DNA of 64,000 nucleotides from Asterias amurensis (lineage: Eukaryota > Echinodermata > Asteroidea > Forcipulatida > Asteriidae): NCBI RefSeq assembly GCF_032118995.1, contig NC_092660.1, positions 17,780,501-17,844,500 on the forward strand, in the 5' to 3' direction. Below, one piece after another: positions 1-42,000 of the stretch. The translations under genes were made by a program, and so were the position numbers. Under the pieces are notes generated by a model. That model made no database searches, had not been told where the DNA came from, and worked only from the letters and a program-made list of their open reading frames with translations. Position 1 is the first letter of the stretch. Every line of letters starts with the position of its first letter.

Positions 1-37
1 GCGGATGTGATGAAAGAAACGGCTGGATGAAAATTGA

Positions 38-310
38 GGAGATTTGTTTGAACCATTGAGTAATGAACATCCGATACCTGTTAGCTTTTTATCAATTACA
101 CCGAGCCTGGAAAGGGTTCCTAAACAAGGATCTAGTTTAATACCTTTAAAGTATCATCAGAACTTTAGTCTTAGAAAAGTACTCTCATTGGAAGAGACTG
201 GTGAAACTCTTCGGGAATCAAATCGTTTGGGGAAGCCTCCTGGAACATCTAGTACAAAAAGAACAGACCATCACTTGTTACTTATTGAAGTTCCACCTTC
301 AAGGGATTAG
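38..310 (+). CDS. Unrecognised open frame, possible last exon of a neighbouring gene
   Basis: An open frame of about 90 codons runs from a stop at 35-37 to a TAG at 308-310. It has no ATG near its beginning, so if real it is a terminal exon entered by splicing, or the inside of a gene cut by the window edge. The peptide is Ser/Pro/Lys-rich and ends in LLLIEVPPSRD. I do not recognise a family. An AATAAA at 1944-1949 on the same strand, followed by T/G-rich sequence, could end its transcript. In another frame, bases 3-59 could encode a short C-terminal tail, so the reading frame is not certain. Confidence 0.3.
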   Translation, partial: GDLFEPLSNEHPIPVSFLSITPSLERVPKQGSSLIPLKYHQNFSLRKVLSLEETGETLRESNRLGKPPGTSSTKRTDHHLLLIEVPPSRD

Positions 311-1059
311 ATTTGACTAAAAATAACAAATCCTGAAAATGGCTAGCGGGCCTGGGTCCCCCCTTGTTTAAGACCTCCCAGATGTTACAATTCCGTTACA
401 GACTCTGTGCATCACCGGAATTACACAACCACAGGTTTTGACAATTTCTTTCTCCCTTTGGCAAATGTTTCACTTTCTGTCAAGGTAATGGGAAGGCTCG
501 AGGAGAAAAAAAGGAGTTGCTGGGAAAATTTTGAAATCAGGAAAAATCCTGGCTAGACACAGGCCTGACACAATTACAAATTGAAGAGAAATACACCTCG
601 GGTTACAACAGTTTCACATAAAACAGGAACAAAGGAACAGAAACAATTTATGTTTTTTATCGCCCAACAAAACACCTTACTCTAACGCCACCCTCCATAA
701 GATAAAATCAACAACAGGTCCTTCGTTTTTGTATAACTCAAAATATTTATTGTATGTATTTATTACTTTGTGTGTTTATTTTCCATTAATTATACAATAT
801 TTGATAAGAAAATAATACATTTATGGGTCATATTTTTGAGTATACAGGTTTAATGACAACTATGCAGCTTTGTTATTTTGATTTACCCACACTGAAAACA
901 AATTCCATGGGCATACTCCTTCAATGGGATTCGAACCCACAACCACCGCCTTTATAGATAAGATGTCATACCACTTTTAAAACAACAGCATGTACCTATG
1001 TGAATACATGTACCATACAAACTTACTCTTGGCTTTTTTTATTTTAACTATAATAATAA

Positions 1060-1395
1060 TTATAATTAGTTCTTATACAGCGCATTTTACAATAACATAT
1101 CAATGCGCTTTACATTAGTGCCCTCCCGGGTCATTGGCCCAATAACAATCCCGTGATATTTCTGGGCTCTCTTGGGAGTATACAACTAAGGGCCGTCTTG
1201 GTGCTTCAAAGGATTTTTCATACACAATATCAACCTCCACACTCACAGGTACCTATGTATACCAATGGATCAAGAAAGCAGTTATAGTAAAGCATCTTGG
1301 TCAAGGACACGAGCATCTCGCTCAAGGACACAAGTGTCATGAGCGGGAGTCAAACCCACACCCAAATGAACACTAATCCAAAATTGATGCCGGAG
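1060..1395 (-). mobile_element. S3-type tRNA-derived repeat
   Basis: ttcttatacagcgcattt at one end; gctcaaggacacaagtgtca and agtcaaacccacaccc at the other. The last part is a degraded, minus-strand tRNA-like box B. Confidence 0.6.
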
Positions 1396-1943
1396 CCATC
1401 AAAAGGCTGCAATTTAATTCTTGCATCACTTTTATTCAATGCAATAAGATGCAACTTGTCAAATGCATGTTTATTAGAAAAAACAAGAAAAAACAAATTA
1501 TATATTTTTTTACAGTTTCTTTAAACTCCCCCTCCCAAACGAAATTGGGTATCAAAAACAGTCGTGTGCTCTTATGTTTGGTATGATGAAAATACCAACA
1601 ATTCTTTCTCAAATCGACAACTAATAAGTCAAATTCAGTACAAAACTTTCAGTGAGAAAATACCACAAATTTAATTGTCTAATTCGACTCTTAAAATGAT
1701 TTTATTACATGCAATAAAGTAATTCAGAAATGCTTAAATGAATCCTAACAAATTTTTGACGAGGAAAGAGCTTTCTTGATTCAGACGGACCGGTTTAACT
1801 GATTAACTGAATTTTGTTTTGATAATTCAAAAGGCACTATTGTTGTGTAAAGATTGGCGTATAGATCAGTACATCTTTGTTTTTTAAACTTATTTTAAAG
1901 AACTTGTCACATTCCAGTTTGCACATGCTTTCTTGAGTTTGTA

Positions 1944-1949
1944 AATAAA
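1944..1949 (+). terminator. Candidate poly(A) signal, plus strand
   Basis: AATAAA followed within 40 bases by T/G-rich sequence. It is the best candidate 3' end for a plus-strand gene entering from the left. No transcript evidence. Confidence 0.3.
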
Positions 1950-2155
1950 AGCTTTTATAACCATCTATTATGTCCTGTTGTATTATTGTCATTCTTTTGA
2001 TCAGTTCATTTCAAGTCCTTTTTGTTTTTCATTTTGTGTAATTGAACACCGCCCTCTAGATTATTGCTTCAATTCTTACTTTGGATCAGCAGTGCATTTC
2101 AAACTGTACATAAAATATTAAAATCACCCCCCCCCCCCAAAAAAAAAGTATTGTT

Positions 2156-2543
2156 TTAAAGGCACTGGACACTATTGGTCATTACTCAAAAATAATTGTT
2201 AGCATAACAAACTTACTTGGTAATGTCCATTGGAGAGCTGTTGATAGCATAAAACATTGTGAAATACGAATCCCTCTGAAGTAAAGTAGTTTTTAAAAAA
2301 GAGGTAATTTCTCACTCAAATATTAAATAGCCTCAGTCCTGAAGTTTTCCAATATTTTTTTTAGGCATCTGAAAGCACACAAATTTGTGCAACAAGAATA
2401 TTTTTTCTGTCATTGTTCTCTTAAAACTTTGATGACCAATTGAGTCCAAATTTTCACAGATTTATTATTTTATGCATATGTTGGGATACACCAAGTAAGA
2501 ATACTGGTCTTTGACAATTACCAAAGGTGTCCAGTGCCTTTAA
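2156..2543. mobile_element. MITE family A, copy A1
   Basis: About 380 bp between TTAA duplications. Ends are AGGCACTGGACAC and GTGTCCAGTGCCT, inverted. Internal landmarks: gagagctgttgatag, and caaattttcacag near the far end. No coding capacity. TTAA targets are characteristic of piggyBac-type transposases; family assignment is inference. Confidence 0.85.
2461..2466 (-). terminator. Candidate POLR1A poly(A) signal inside a MITE
   Basis: TTTATT on the plus strand reads AATAAA on the minus strand, 162 bases beyond the POLR1A stop codon. It lies inside MITE copy A1. Whether it is used cannot be told from sequence. Confidence 0.3.
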
Positions 2544-2627
2544 GAATATAATTGAACCAAGACAATATATCTTCAAACCAACCACCGATTAATCTGTTTT
2601 AACTTTTTGATCATTACTGCTGATTTC

Positions 2628-33949
<31,322 letters not shown>

Positions 33950-34221
33950 GGTCGATGGGTAATCCTAAATCCAGCTAGTTGAATATGCTATGCAACAAAG
34001 GGTAGATATGGGTGGAGGAGGTCAACAAAATTGACAAACGAGTTATAAAAACTTACACAAATTTTAATATCTAATAATACAATTAGTGTTTAAACCCTCT
34101 GACGATCACACACGTACCCACGTCAGTTGTCATTCAAACGTACCAGTTCTGTGACTATCTTTAATTTTCTTGTTATGAATGTATTTGCTGCACAAATTTG
34201 TTTGTTGGGTAACAAATAAGT

Positions 34222-34282
34222 TAGTTGCGATAACGTAACCCTCCTCCCACCGTCGGGAGGAAGGTTACGTTAAACGCAACTA
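34222..34282. mobile_element. H-family 61-bp hairpin
   Basis: TAGTTGCGATAACGTAACC ... GGTTACGTTAAACGCAACTA, an almost pure hairpin with a ccgtcggg-type loop and TA at both ends. Confidence 0.75.
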
Positions 34283-35166
34283 TAAATAAGTGCACATTTT
34301 TTATTTTAAGGGAGGAGAAAATAACAACAAAACAAAAACCAAGCCGCAAGCTCTCAAGTCAATGTCATCACACTTCCTTATTGCCAGGGTAGCTGATGGT
34401 GGTCAGAGTGTGTCAGACATCTCGTCCGTCAGACAACTCAACAGTTCGGAAAACTCAACAGTTGAGACAACTTGACGGTTCGACAACTCGACGGATTTTC
34501 TAGAACTAGAACTAGAAGAAAAAGTTGAGTTTCTGAACTGTAGCATTAGCAAGAATCAAATCAAAAATTCAAGTAAAGACAGAGGCAGACCAGCCGGACA
34601 ACTCTCCACCCCGAGTATGGCAGAACTTGGGTTGGGGCTACGCACCCTTCCTTCCTTCCTGTGAAGTGCAGCCTCGCATATGTGAGGATAAATGCACTGG
34701 CATTATTATTGTTTTAGCGTTAGTGCCAGTGGCAGTCTACAAAAGACAATACTTCATCAAGCCTACTCCACTCCCGAAACCCGCACCGCCCCCACCCCCC
34801 TCAACATTAACAATTTATTTGAAAAATACATTATTTAATATTTATATAAAACAAATCAAATGTTTTACTTTTGAGTCCACTTCCTACCCCACCTGGGAAA
34901 AGAAAATACAAGTTGTAACAACAGTTAAACAAAAATTCACCTTTCAAACACTGAATATGTAGGGTGTCATATGTGACAGTGGAACTGGCAAAACCATCTT
35001 TTAATTAGGACCTAAAGTTAAAATAGAAGCAAGAAGCAGCTGAAAAATCTTGTTTGGTCGTGCCTGCCTACACACACGTGTGTACTCATCTTAAACAGCG
35101 CCCTCTGTGGCTAGAAAGGAACACTACACAAATACAATCATATAACCCATGCAGTACAGGGATGTA

Positions 35167-35374
35167 TTAAATGCTGCCACCAAGCGTTAATTTTCCTTCA
35201 TTCCGGGGGAAGCCGGTGTGGGAAATGTCATCATCGCAGTTTATGCGGAATTCTTCTAACTCAATGTGACCATAATCTGGTTTGTGAATTACTGATATCT
35301 CTTGCATAGATCTGTAAATATGTTTGAACAAACTCTTGGATAATTTTCTGCACCTCGCCACCAATTTATCCGCC
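35167..35374 (-). CDS. Candidate terminal exon of an unrecognised small protein
   Basis: A minus-strand frame of 69 codons is preceded by a plausible 3' splice site (gctaatttag before 35374) and ends in TAA at 35167. The peptide has balanced composition (RKLSKSLFKHIYRSM..., then EELEEFRINCDDD-like acidic sequence and TGFPRNEGKLTLGGSI), which looks more like protein than intergenic noise. A possible upstream donor (gtaggcc) lies near 35450-35457 and joins in frame, but I found no ATG in that upstream piece. The final codons overlap a sequence resembling the K-family repeat (ggtggcagca). No family recognised; it could be chance. Confidence 0.33.
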
Positions 35375-35679
35375 CTAAATTAGCTCAAATTACTATGAAT
35401 GTTTTTTTTTAAAGTTAATATTTATTAAAATTTAATAAATAAAAGTTAGGCCTACCTTTCTTCCTTTTTTATAAACGACAACACAATTGCAACTTTAACA
35501 TGGAGGAAGAAAATTCCATGGCTGCAACAACTGCACTGCTTCTGAGTGCGCAGTCAAGAAGGTCACGTTAAAGAAGGGCATATATATTAGACCCGATGAC
35601 TGGGGCGGGCGCTAGATTCCTTTTTTCGAAATTTTGACAATTTCGAAACTGATGTGGCTGATGTGTCAGTGTGTGTATA

Positions 35680-35793
35680 TAGTTGCGATAACTACGATAA
35701 CAACGTAACCCTCCTCTTACGCCGTTGAGAGGAGGGTTACGATAACATAACTCTCCTCACGCCGTAGGGAGGAGGGTTACGTTATCGCAACTA
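35680..35793. mobile_element. H-family doubled hairpin
   Basis: Same ends (tagttgcgataac ... gttatcgcaacta) but with two internal gaggagggttac units, as if one hairpin had been partly duplicated. Confidence 0.75.
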
Positions 35794-36097
35794 TGTGTAT
35801 CCCCAGTCAAGAGTGGTGGTACTTTGGAACAAATTACAAGGCTCCCCGGTGAGCGTTATAGTTTCTAGAAGTAGGCAAAAATGAGACACATAACAACAGT
35901 AATAATTTACAAGTATTGTTGATTTTGGCGCTACATTGTATGTCTTCTATGATTGATTGTGTGATTGATTGATTGAACGTCATAAGTAACAATACACAGG
36001 TTGCCATCTTACTGTTTAACTTGACTATTTTAACTAATTACCGATAATTTGACATAAAACTTCTTTTTGTTTCACACAGGTTGTTTAATGATAAACA

Positions 36098-39000
36098 ATG
36101 GCGAGAAGATTTCTGCAGCAGTGGATGCCTTCTGCAAGTCGTCAGTACACAAGGTTGCACTGTAACATAAGATGGTTTGATTCCTTAAAGGCTCAACGTC
36201 ATCCTCAGATTCCCCAGACCAACTGTCCAACCAAACAAACCTGGCGGACGATCTGTACTTCAGCACATTGGAACAGATTTTGTTTGAACACCAAGAAACC
36301 AGCAACCTTTAGACAGTTCTTATTTGACTTTTCAACCAGTCGGTCTAGGACTTTGCTGTATGGGCGTGACAGGCCGGTGAAAGTTTTAACGAGAGAATTC
36401 AAAACATCTCCCCCTCATCAGGCCCTTCCTGCTGTGATTGCTTTTCTAGTTGTCAAACCGATTGCAAAATTAACTGCGATATTCAGCGGGCGGTAAGTCG
36501 TCATCACAAGAGGATTAAAGTTTTGTTGTTGAAGGATGGCTTCTGATGACTGGCACCCCGAACAAAGATATTGCCAAAATAGGAAGACCGCCAACATAGG
36601 GTTAGATAACTCAGTTGGTAGAGTTGGTTTCAATTCTGAGATCGTGGTTATTCCTGTGCATCAGCCATGAAAAACGCCCCCACAGATTAGCTATTAGGCG
36701 CCCCTAACTTGCAATCTCCTAATATAACGGAGGTTAGTCTTCAAGAGGGCGATATTTCAGGCAATAATGTATTGGCTGTCAAGTAGCTTAAAAGCCACGA
36801 TCGCAGACTTGGAATTTGGTGGAGCGTCAGCATGTTATAGCTGCCATTATATAGACTGGGCTATCTAGCCCTAATGTTGGCGGCGATAGGTGTTCCCCCT
36901 ATTTTGTGAATATCTTTGTTCAGGTGTGGCGGCAGTGCAGTTAGAAGCCAGTCTTTTTATAACCCTGTCAGCACTTTTTAAAAAAAAGTTTATTTTCTGT
37001 TAAAAATTTAGCCTTTAAAGCCATTTGACCCTTTCGGTTCAGAAAAAAAAATAAAAGTCCACAGATTTACAAATAACTTACAGGGTTTACAGAAGGCAAT
37101 GGTGAAAGACTTCTCTTGAAATATTAGTCCATGAAATGCTTTACTTTTTGAGAAAACACCAAAACAATATAAATTCTCGTTAACGAGAATTACGGATTTA
37201 TTTTTAACACATGTCATGATACGGCGAAACGCGCGGAAACAAGGGTGGGGTTTTCCGTTGTTTTCTCCCGACTCCGATGACCGATTGAGCCTAAATTTTC
37301 ACAGGTTTGTTATTTGATATAGAAGTTGTGGTACACAAAGTGTGGGCCTTGGACAACACTGTTTACCGAAAGGGTCCAATGGCTTTAAAAAGAAGTTGAT
37401 TTTCTGTTAAAATTTAGCCTTTAATAACATCATCAAAAACTATTAGCCTTATCTAGCATTTTGGTAGGGATTGTAAAGAAATCGATGGGCTCTGAAGAAT
37501 AAAGGGTTAATAATGTCAACTGATGTCCTAACGTTTTATTCTTACTTACAGTTTCTTCAGGAATTGGTGGAAAGCACTACCTCACAATAAAAGACAATAC
37601 TTCTATGAAAGCCTACGTAGGAACAAGTACAAGATTGCAGCTGCATTGGCCGGGTTAACAGGAGTTGGTGCTATCTACTATTACAGTCACATACAAATGA
37701 CACCAATCACTAACAGAAGACGTTTTATAGCACTTACAGACAACCAGTTCAGGAAAATTGCTGAAACGGAGTATGAAAAAGTAGGTTAAACAAAGGTTTT
37801 GCTCCATTTTATTTTCCATCACTCAGTATTATTCTTAAAAGTCTTCAATTTGGCAATGTTCTCATTTTAATGAAACTGAATCAAAATAATAATAATGAAA
37901 ATAACTTGTTCTTATATATATAGCGCTTTCACAATAATTTCTCAATGTGCTTTTCATCAGTGCCCTGGCCAATAAATAGCATTCCTTTAATCTTTCTCAG
38001 CTCCCTGGGGAGTATACAGCCCTGAGCTGCCTTATCCACCTCTACCCTAGTCTTGGTTCAAGACTTTCCTGGATTTGTCACAAGAGGGCGCGCTATCATC
38101 CCCAACGCGCTATCATCCACGAACCGCTATCACCCGAGAACCGCTATCACTGAAGAGTCTTGGCACATTCGTTAGATGCGCGTGCGTAGGTTTCCCGCAG
38201 AGCCAGCATTTTGGGGGGAGATTTAACGAATGTGCCAAGACTCTCCTGTGATATCGTTTGATAGCACGTCGGGGATGATAGAGCGCCCTCTTGTAACAAA
38301 TCCAGGAGAGTCTTGAACCAAGACTACCTCTACCCTCGCAGGTATCCATTTATATCCATGGGTGAAGAGAAGCAATCAAGCAAAGCATCTTGCTCAAGAA
38401 CATAAGTGCCATGACCGGGATTCAAACCCAAACTCCGATGACTTAACTGCCCAAATTTGATGCTCTAAACCACTCTGCCATGACACCTTTTAATCACTAC
38501 CGGGCAACCTCGGTAGTCTAGTTGGTAAGACACTGCTCTAGAATTGCAAGGGTCATGGGTTCGAATCCCACCCGAGTAACATGCCTGTGATATTTTTTCA
38601 CAGGACTCGGGGAAAGTACTGAGTATACAGTGCTAACACACATCGGTGTATGGGTAAAAAACCAAAATTAATACTCTTTATCCTCGATGCAAATTTAACA
38701 TTTAACATCTATTATACCTTTTAATCAGTAGTCAGCTTGTGGATATTGACAACAAGTTTGCGATGTAGGGAGCTAAGGATTGAATTTTTCTTTTAACATT
38801 TCCGCAATCTTTTATTTTTTCATACAATTAAAGGAACACGTTGCCTTGGATCGGTCGAGTTGGTTTTTGTAAAGCGTTTGTAACCGTTTTTCATAAAATG
38901 CATATGGGTAGAAAGATGTTGTAAAAGTAGAATACAATGATCCACACAAACATGCCTCAAAATTGCGTGGTTTTCCTTTTACCTCGTCGACTAACACGTC

Positions 39001-42000
39001 GGCCATTTATGGGGGTCAAAATTTTGACTCCCATAAATGGCCGACCGTGTTGGTTCGCACAGTAGAAGGAAAACCATGCAATTTCGAGGCAAACTTGTGT
39101 GGATCATTGTATTCTACTTTTAAAACGTCTTTCCAACCATATGCATTATATAAAAAACGGTTACAAACGCTTTTGTTTTGACCAACTCGTCCGATCCAAG
39201 GCAACGTGTTCCTTTAAGATGAAGTCGCTACACGCTGATAAATGCGTGCACAGCTCACATCCTCTTTATTTGACCATCGGAAAAATTGTGTTGAAGATTA
39301 CTGGAGCCAATCAAGATATTCCACGGATAGCGGACCGGACGTGGATGATACACATCATTGACAAAGATGAAAAGAATGCATTTGTATTGCCGGTAAGTCA
39401 ATATGTTTGGTTGAGAGCGTGGTATGGTTCAGAATTGGATTTAATAGTCATTTAGATCTTTGGTGTATTGAGTTTCTGGTTTGGTAAACCCTTACACTAC
39501 GCTTTATAAATATGTCACATACTTTATTTTAAAGGGAAGGTACATGTTTGGTAATTACTCAAAACAAATATTAAATTGAAAACTGACTCGGTAACGAGGG
39601 TTGGAGAGCTGTTGATAGTATAAAACATTGTGGGAAACGACTCCCTTTGAAGTAACGTAGTTTTTGAGAAAGAGGTAATTTCTCACTAAAATAATAAAAG
39701 ACTTCTAGCTAGAAGTCTTTTATTCCGATCTGAAAGCACACAAATTCGTCCAACAAGGGTGTTTTTTCTTTCATAATTTTCTCGCAACTTCGATGACCGA
39801 TTGTGCCCAAATTTTCACAGGCTTGTTATTTTATGCTTATGATGGGATACACCAAGTAAAAACACTGGTCTTTGACATTACCAAATGTATACAGAACTTT
39901 TAGATAACACTGTTATAATTCCACTGTAACTGTTTTTTTTTACAGAATGGTGAAATCTTTGTCTTTACTGGTATTCTGAAAGCTGTAGCGAATGAAGAAC
40001 AACTTGGCACGGTGCTTGCTCATGAGATAGCACATGTTGTATTAAACCACGCTGTAAGTTATAAACCCATACTTCCTTCCATAATTTACAATTATACACC
40101 CTGACCAATCATCAATCACATACAAATGGGCAATCTCGGTGGTCTAGTTGGTAAGACAATGCTCTAGAATTGCAGATGCATGTATACAGTGCTAACACAC
40201 ATCGATGTACTAAAGACAGCAAAAAAAAGTAACTCGGCTGTTGTAAAAGCACCTATATTTTAAAATTGTTACTCATGTTCTAAAAACGAAAATACCAGGA
40301 GACGGACAATTAAATTATTAGATTTTGACACTTTGTAACAATCGGTCGAGTATTGTTGTTGCGGTAAGTGCTTACAAGTGAAAAGTGCCGATTTCCATTG
40401 TTGCAGTAATTCCTATTGACAAGAACAGCTTTTCAAAATTCCCGCTATTAGATTCACGCTGAATCAGAGGAGAGATCAATCATGTCAATAGGAGTTACTG
40501 CAACAATTCAAATGGGCACTTTTCACCTGTAAGCACTTATTTACATAAAACACAATCTGTAGATTCGGCTAGTTTGCAGTGGTTTAGGATATCCTCAGTA
40601 GGGGGATCATCTTGCAGGCCTTGCAAGGCCATTTTCATTTTGCAAAGGGCACTTCCATCGGAAAATCTTAAAGTCAATGAGAAACTTTTGAAGGGGCACC
40701 AAGGCCAAGACTAGGGGCAACCGAGGCCATGCGTGTCCTGTGAGTAATTCCACGCCTGATGATAGCTTAGTGGTTTCTGTCGCTGCCTTACACCTCTGTG
40801 GACCCCGGTTCGAATCCCGGACTGGAGCCTTGCATGTGGATTGGGTTTTCAGTCCCTACCTGGGCCCAATTTCATGGCTCTGCTTACCGTAAGCACAGAA
40901 TTGACACTTACGGAAGCAGGGAATTCTGTGCTTACGGCAAGCGTATTTCACGGGTTAGCGGCAAATTTTGGCTTCTGCACATGCGTACTTCACAGTACTA
41001 GGCATTCTACGCTTACAAGGCTAGCGCAGAAGTTCGGCGTTTGCTATAAGCCGGGAATCGCAATCGTAAGCGCAGAATTCGGCGGTAAGCAGAGCCATGA
41101 AATTGGGTCCTAATTGCTTGGGTTTCCCCCATTGGGGTTTTCCTCCCACATCTAAAACTTAACATTTCTTGTTTCCTATCCATCCCGTCATTGGCACTAG
41201 TATGCTCTTGGGTCTCAGAACATCAACAACCTGAGGTGACAGTTATTCAAGCTTCCTTGGAGACAAATTACTGCTAAACCCAATCATTCTTTGTTTCTAT
41301 TTCAACAGGCAGAGCAGGTCAGCTTTACCGAGTTTGTTGATCTGCTTCTTATCGTCGTCTTGGCAGCACTCTGGGCTCTTCTACCGAATGATGGGATAGC
41401 GCTGGTGGCAACGTGGTTCAAACAGAAAGTCGTGGAGGTAGAGACATAATTAAAATCATTTGTATTCAAGTTGTCTGACAGTGTATATATTGACTTTTGA
41501 ATCTTATAACTAATAATATTAGAGGCAGCTCACTGATTACTAAAAAAAAACCAGTGGGTATCACAAGGTTAATATGGGTTTGATGCCTATAAAAGCGAAC
41601 CGCTGATTTTTTTGTTGCCTTCTCTTGGTTTTTTTCCCAGCTCGTACTTGAAATGCCCTACAGTCGTAATCTTGAAGCTGAGGCAGATGAAGTTGGCCTA
41701 ATCCTTGCAGCAAAGGTAAATAAGGACTTTCGTTTGATAACAATGATGTTACTCTTGTCATACATTTCTGATAATAAAAAACAAGTTTGCTTTATAAGTG
41801 AACTTCATCACTGTAGCTCCCAAGCCTGAGGAAACATGTAAACAAGGGTGATTGCTATGCGAACCAGAAACACTGGCCTTACCCTACTCTTCGACGAAAA
41901 TTGTTCTCGGTTCTTTTACGTGACATCACATGAGCACACCACATAGCCTTTTGTATTAACTTAGCGTCACCTGTAAGACACCAACGTCCCCAATCAGCTC

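Larger units (their letters stand above)
311..2155 (+). other. Non-coding stretch, possible 3' UTR, with SINE relics
   Basis: No convincing gene is seen. The stretch holds a tRNA-like relic around 905-960 (box B-like gattcgaaccc, minus orientation), an S3-type repeat at about 1060-1395, and the AATAAA at 1944-1949. If the left-edge ORF is a terminal exon, this could be its 3' UTR. A C-run and A-run at 2127-2148 precede the first MITE. Confidence 0.35.
33950..36097. promoter_or_regulatory. Divergent intergenic region between POLR1A and OMA1
   Basis: POLR1A starts leftward at 33949 and OMA1 rightward at 36098, so this 2.1-kb stretch should hold both promoters. No TATA box is obvious. It contains a 61-bp hairpin (34222-34282), a doubled version (35680-35793), a half copy of hairpin J (35597-35650), and a minus-strand candidate exon at 35167-35374. 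A 3' splice site before position 36080 (pyrimidine run then cacacag) suggests that OMA1 has an upstream non-coding exon in this region. Confidence 0.5.

Noticed and set aside
34627-34962. 111-codon proline-rich ORF
   Set aside because: Low-complexity composition, no splice or start context, and no similarity I recognise. Probably chance in an AT-rich stretch with a C-run.
35497-35575. Short plus-strand ATG frame (MEEENSMAATTALLLSAQ) upstream of OMA1
   Set aside because: It ends after about 24 codons and has no link to OMA1 in frame. It might be an upstream ORF in a 5' UTR, but nothing supports that.
38963-39181. 72-codon ORF, and its near twin at 59182-59400
   Set aside because: Both lie wholly inside MITE B copies. 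The conserved reading frame reflects recent copying of the element, not protein coding.
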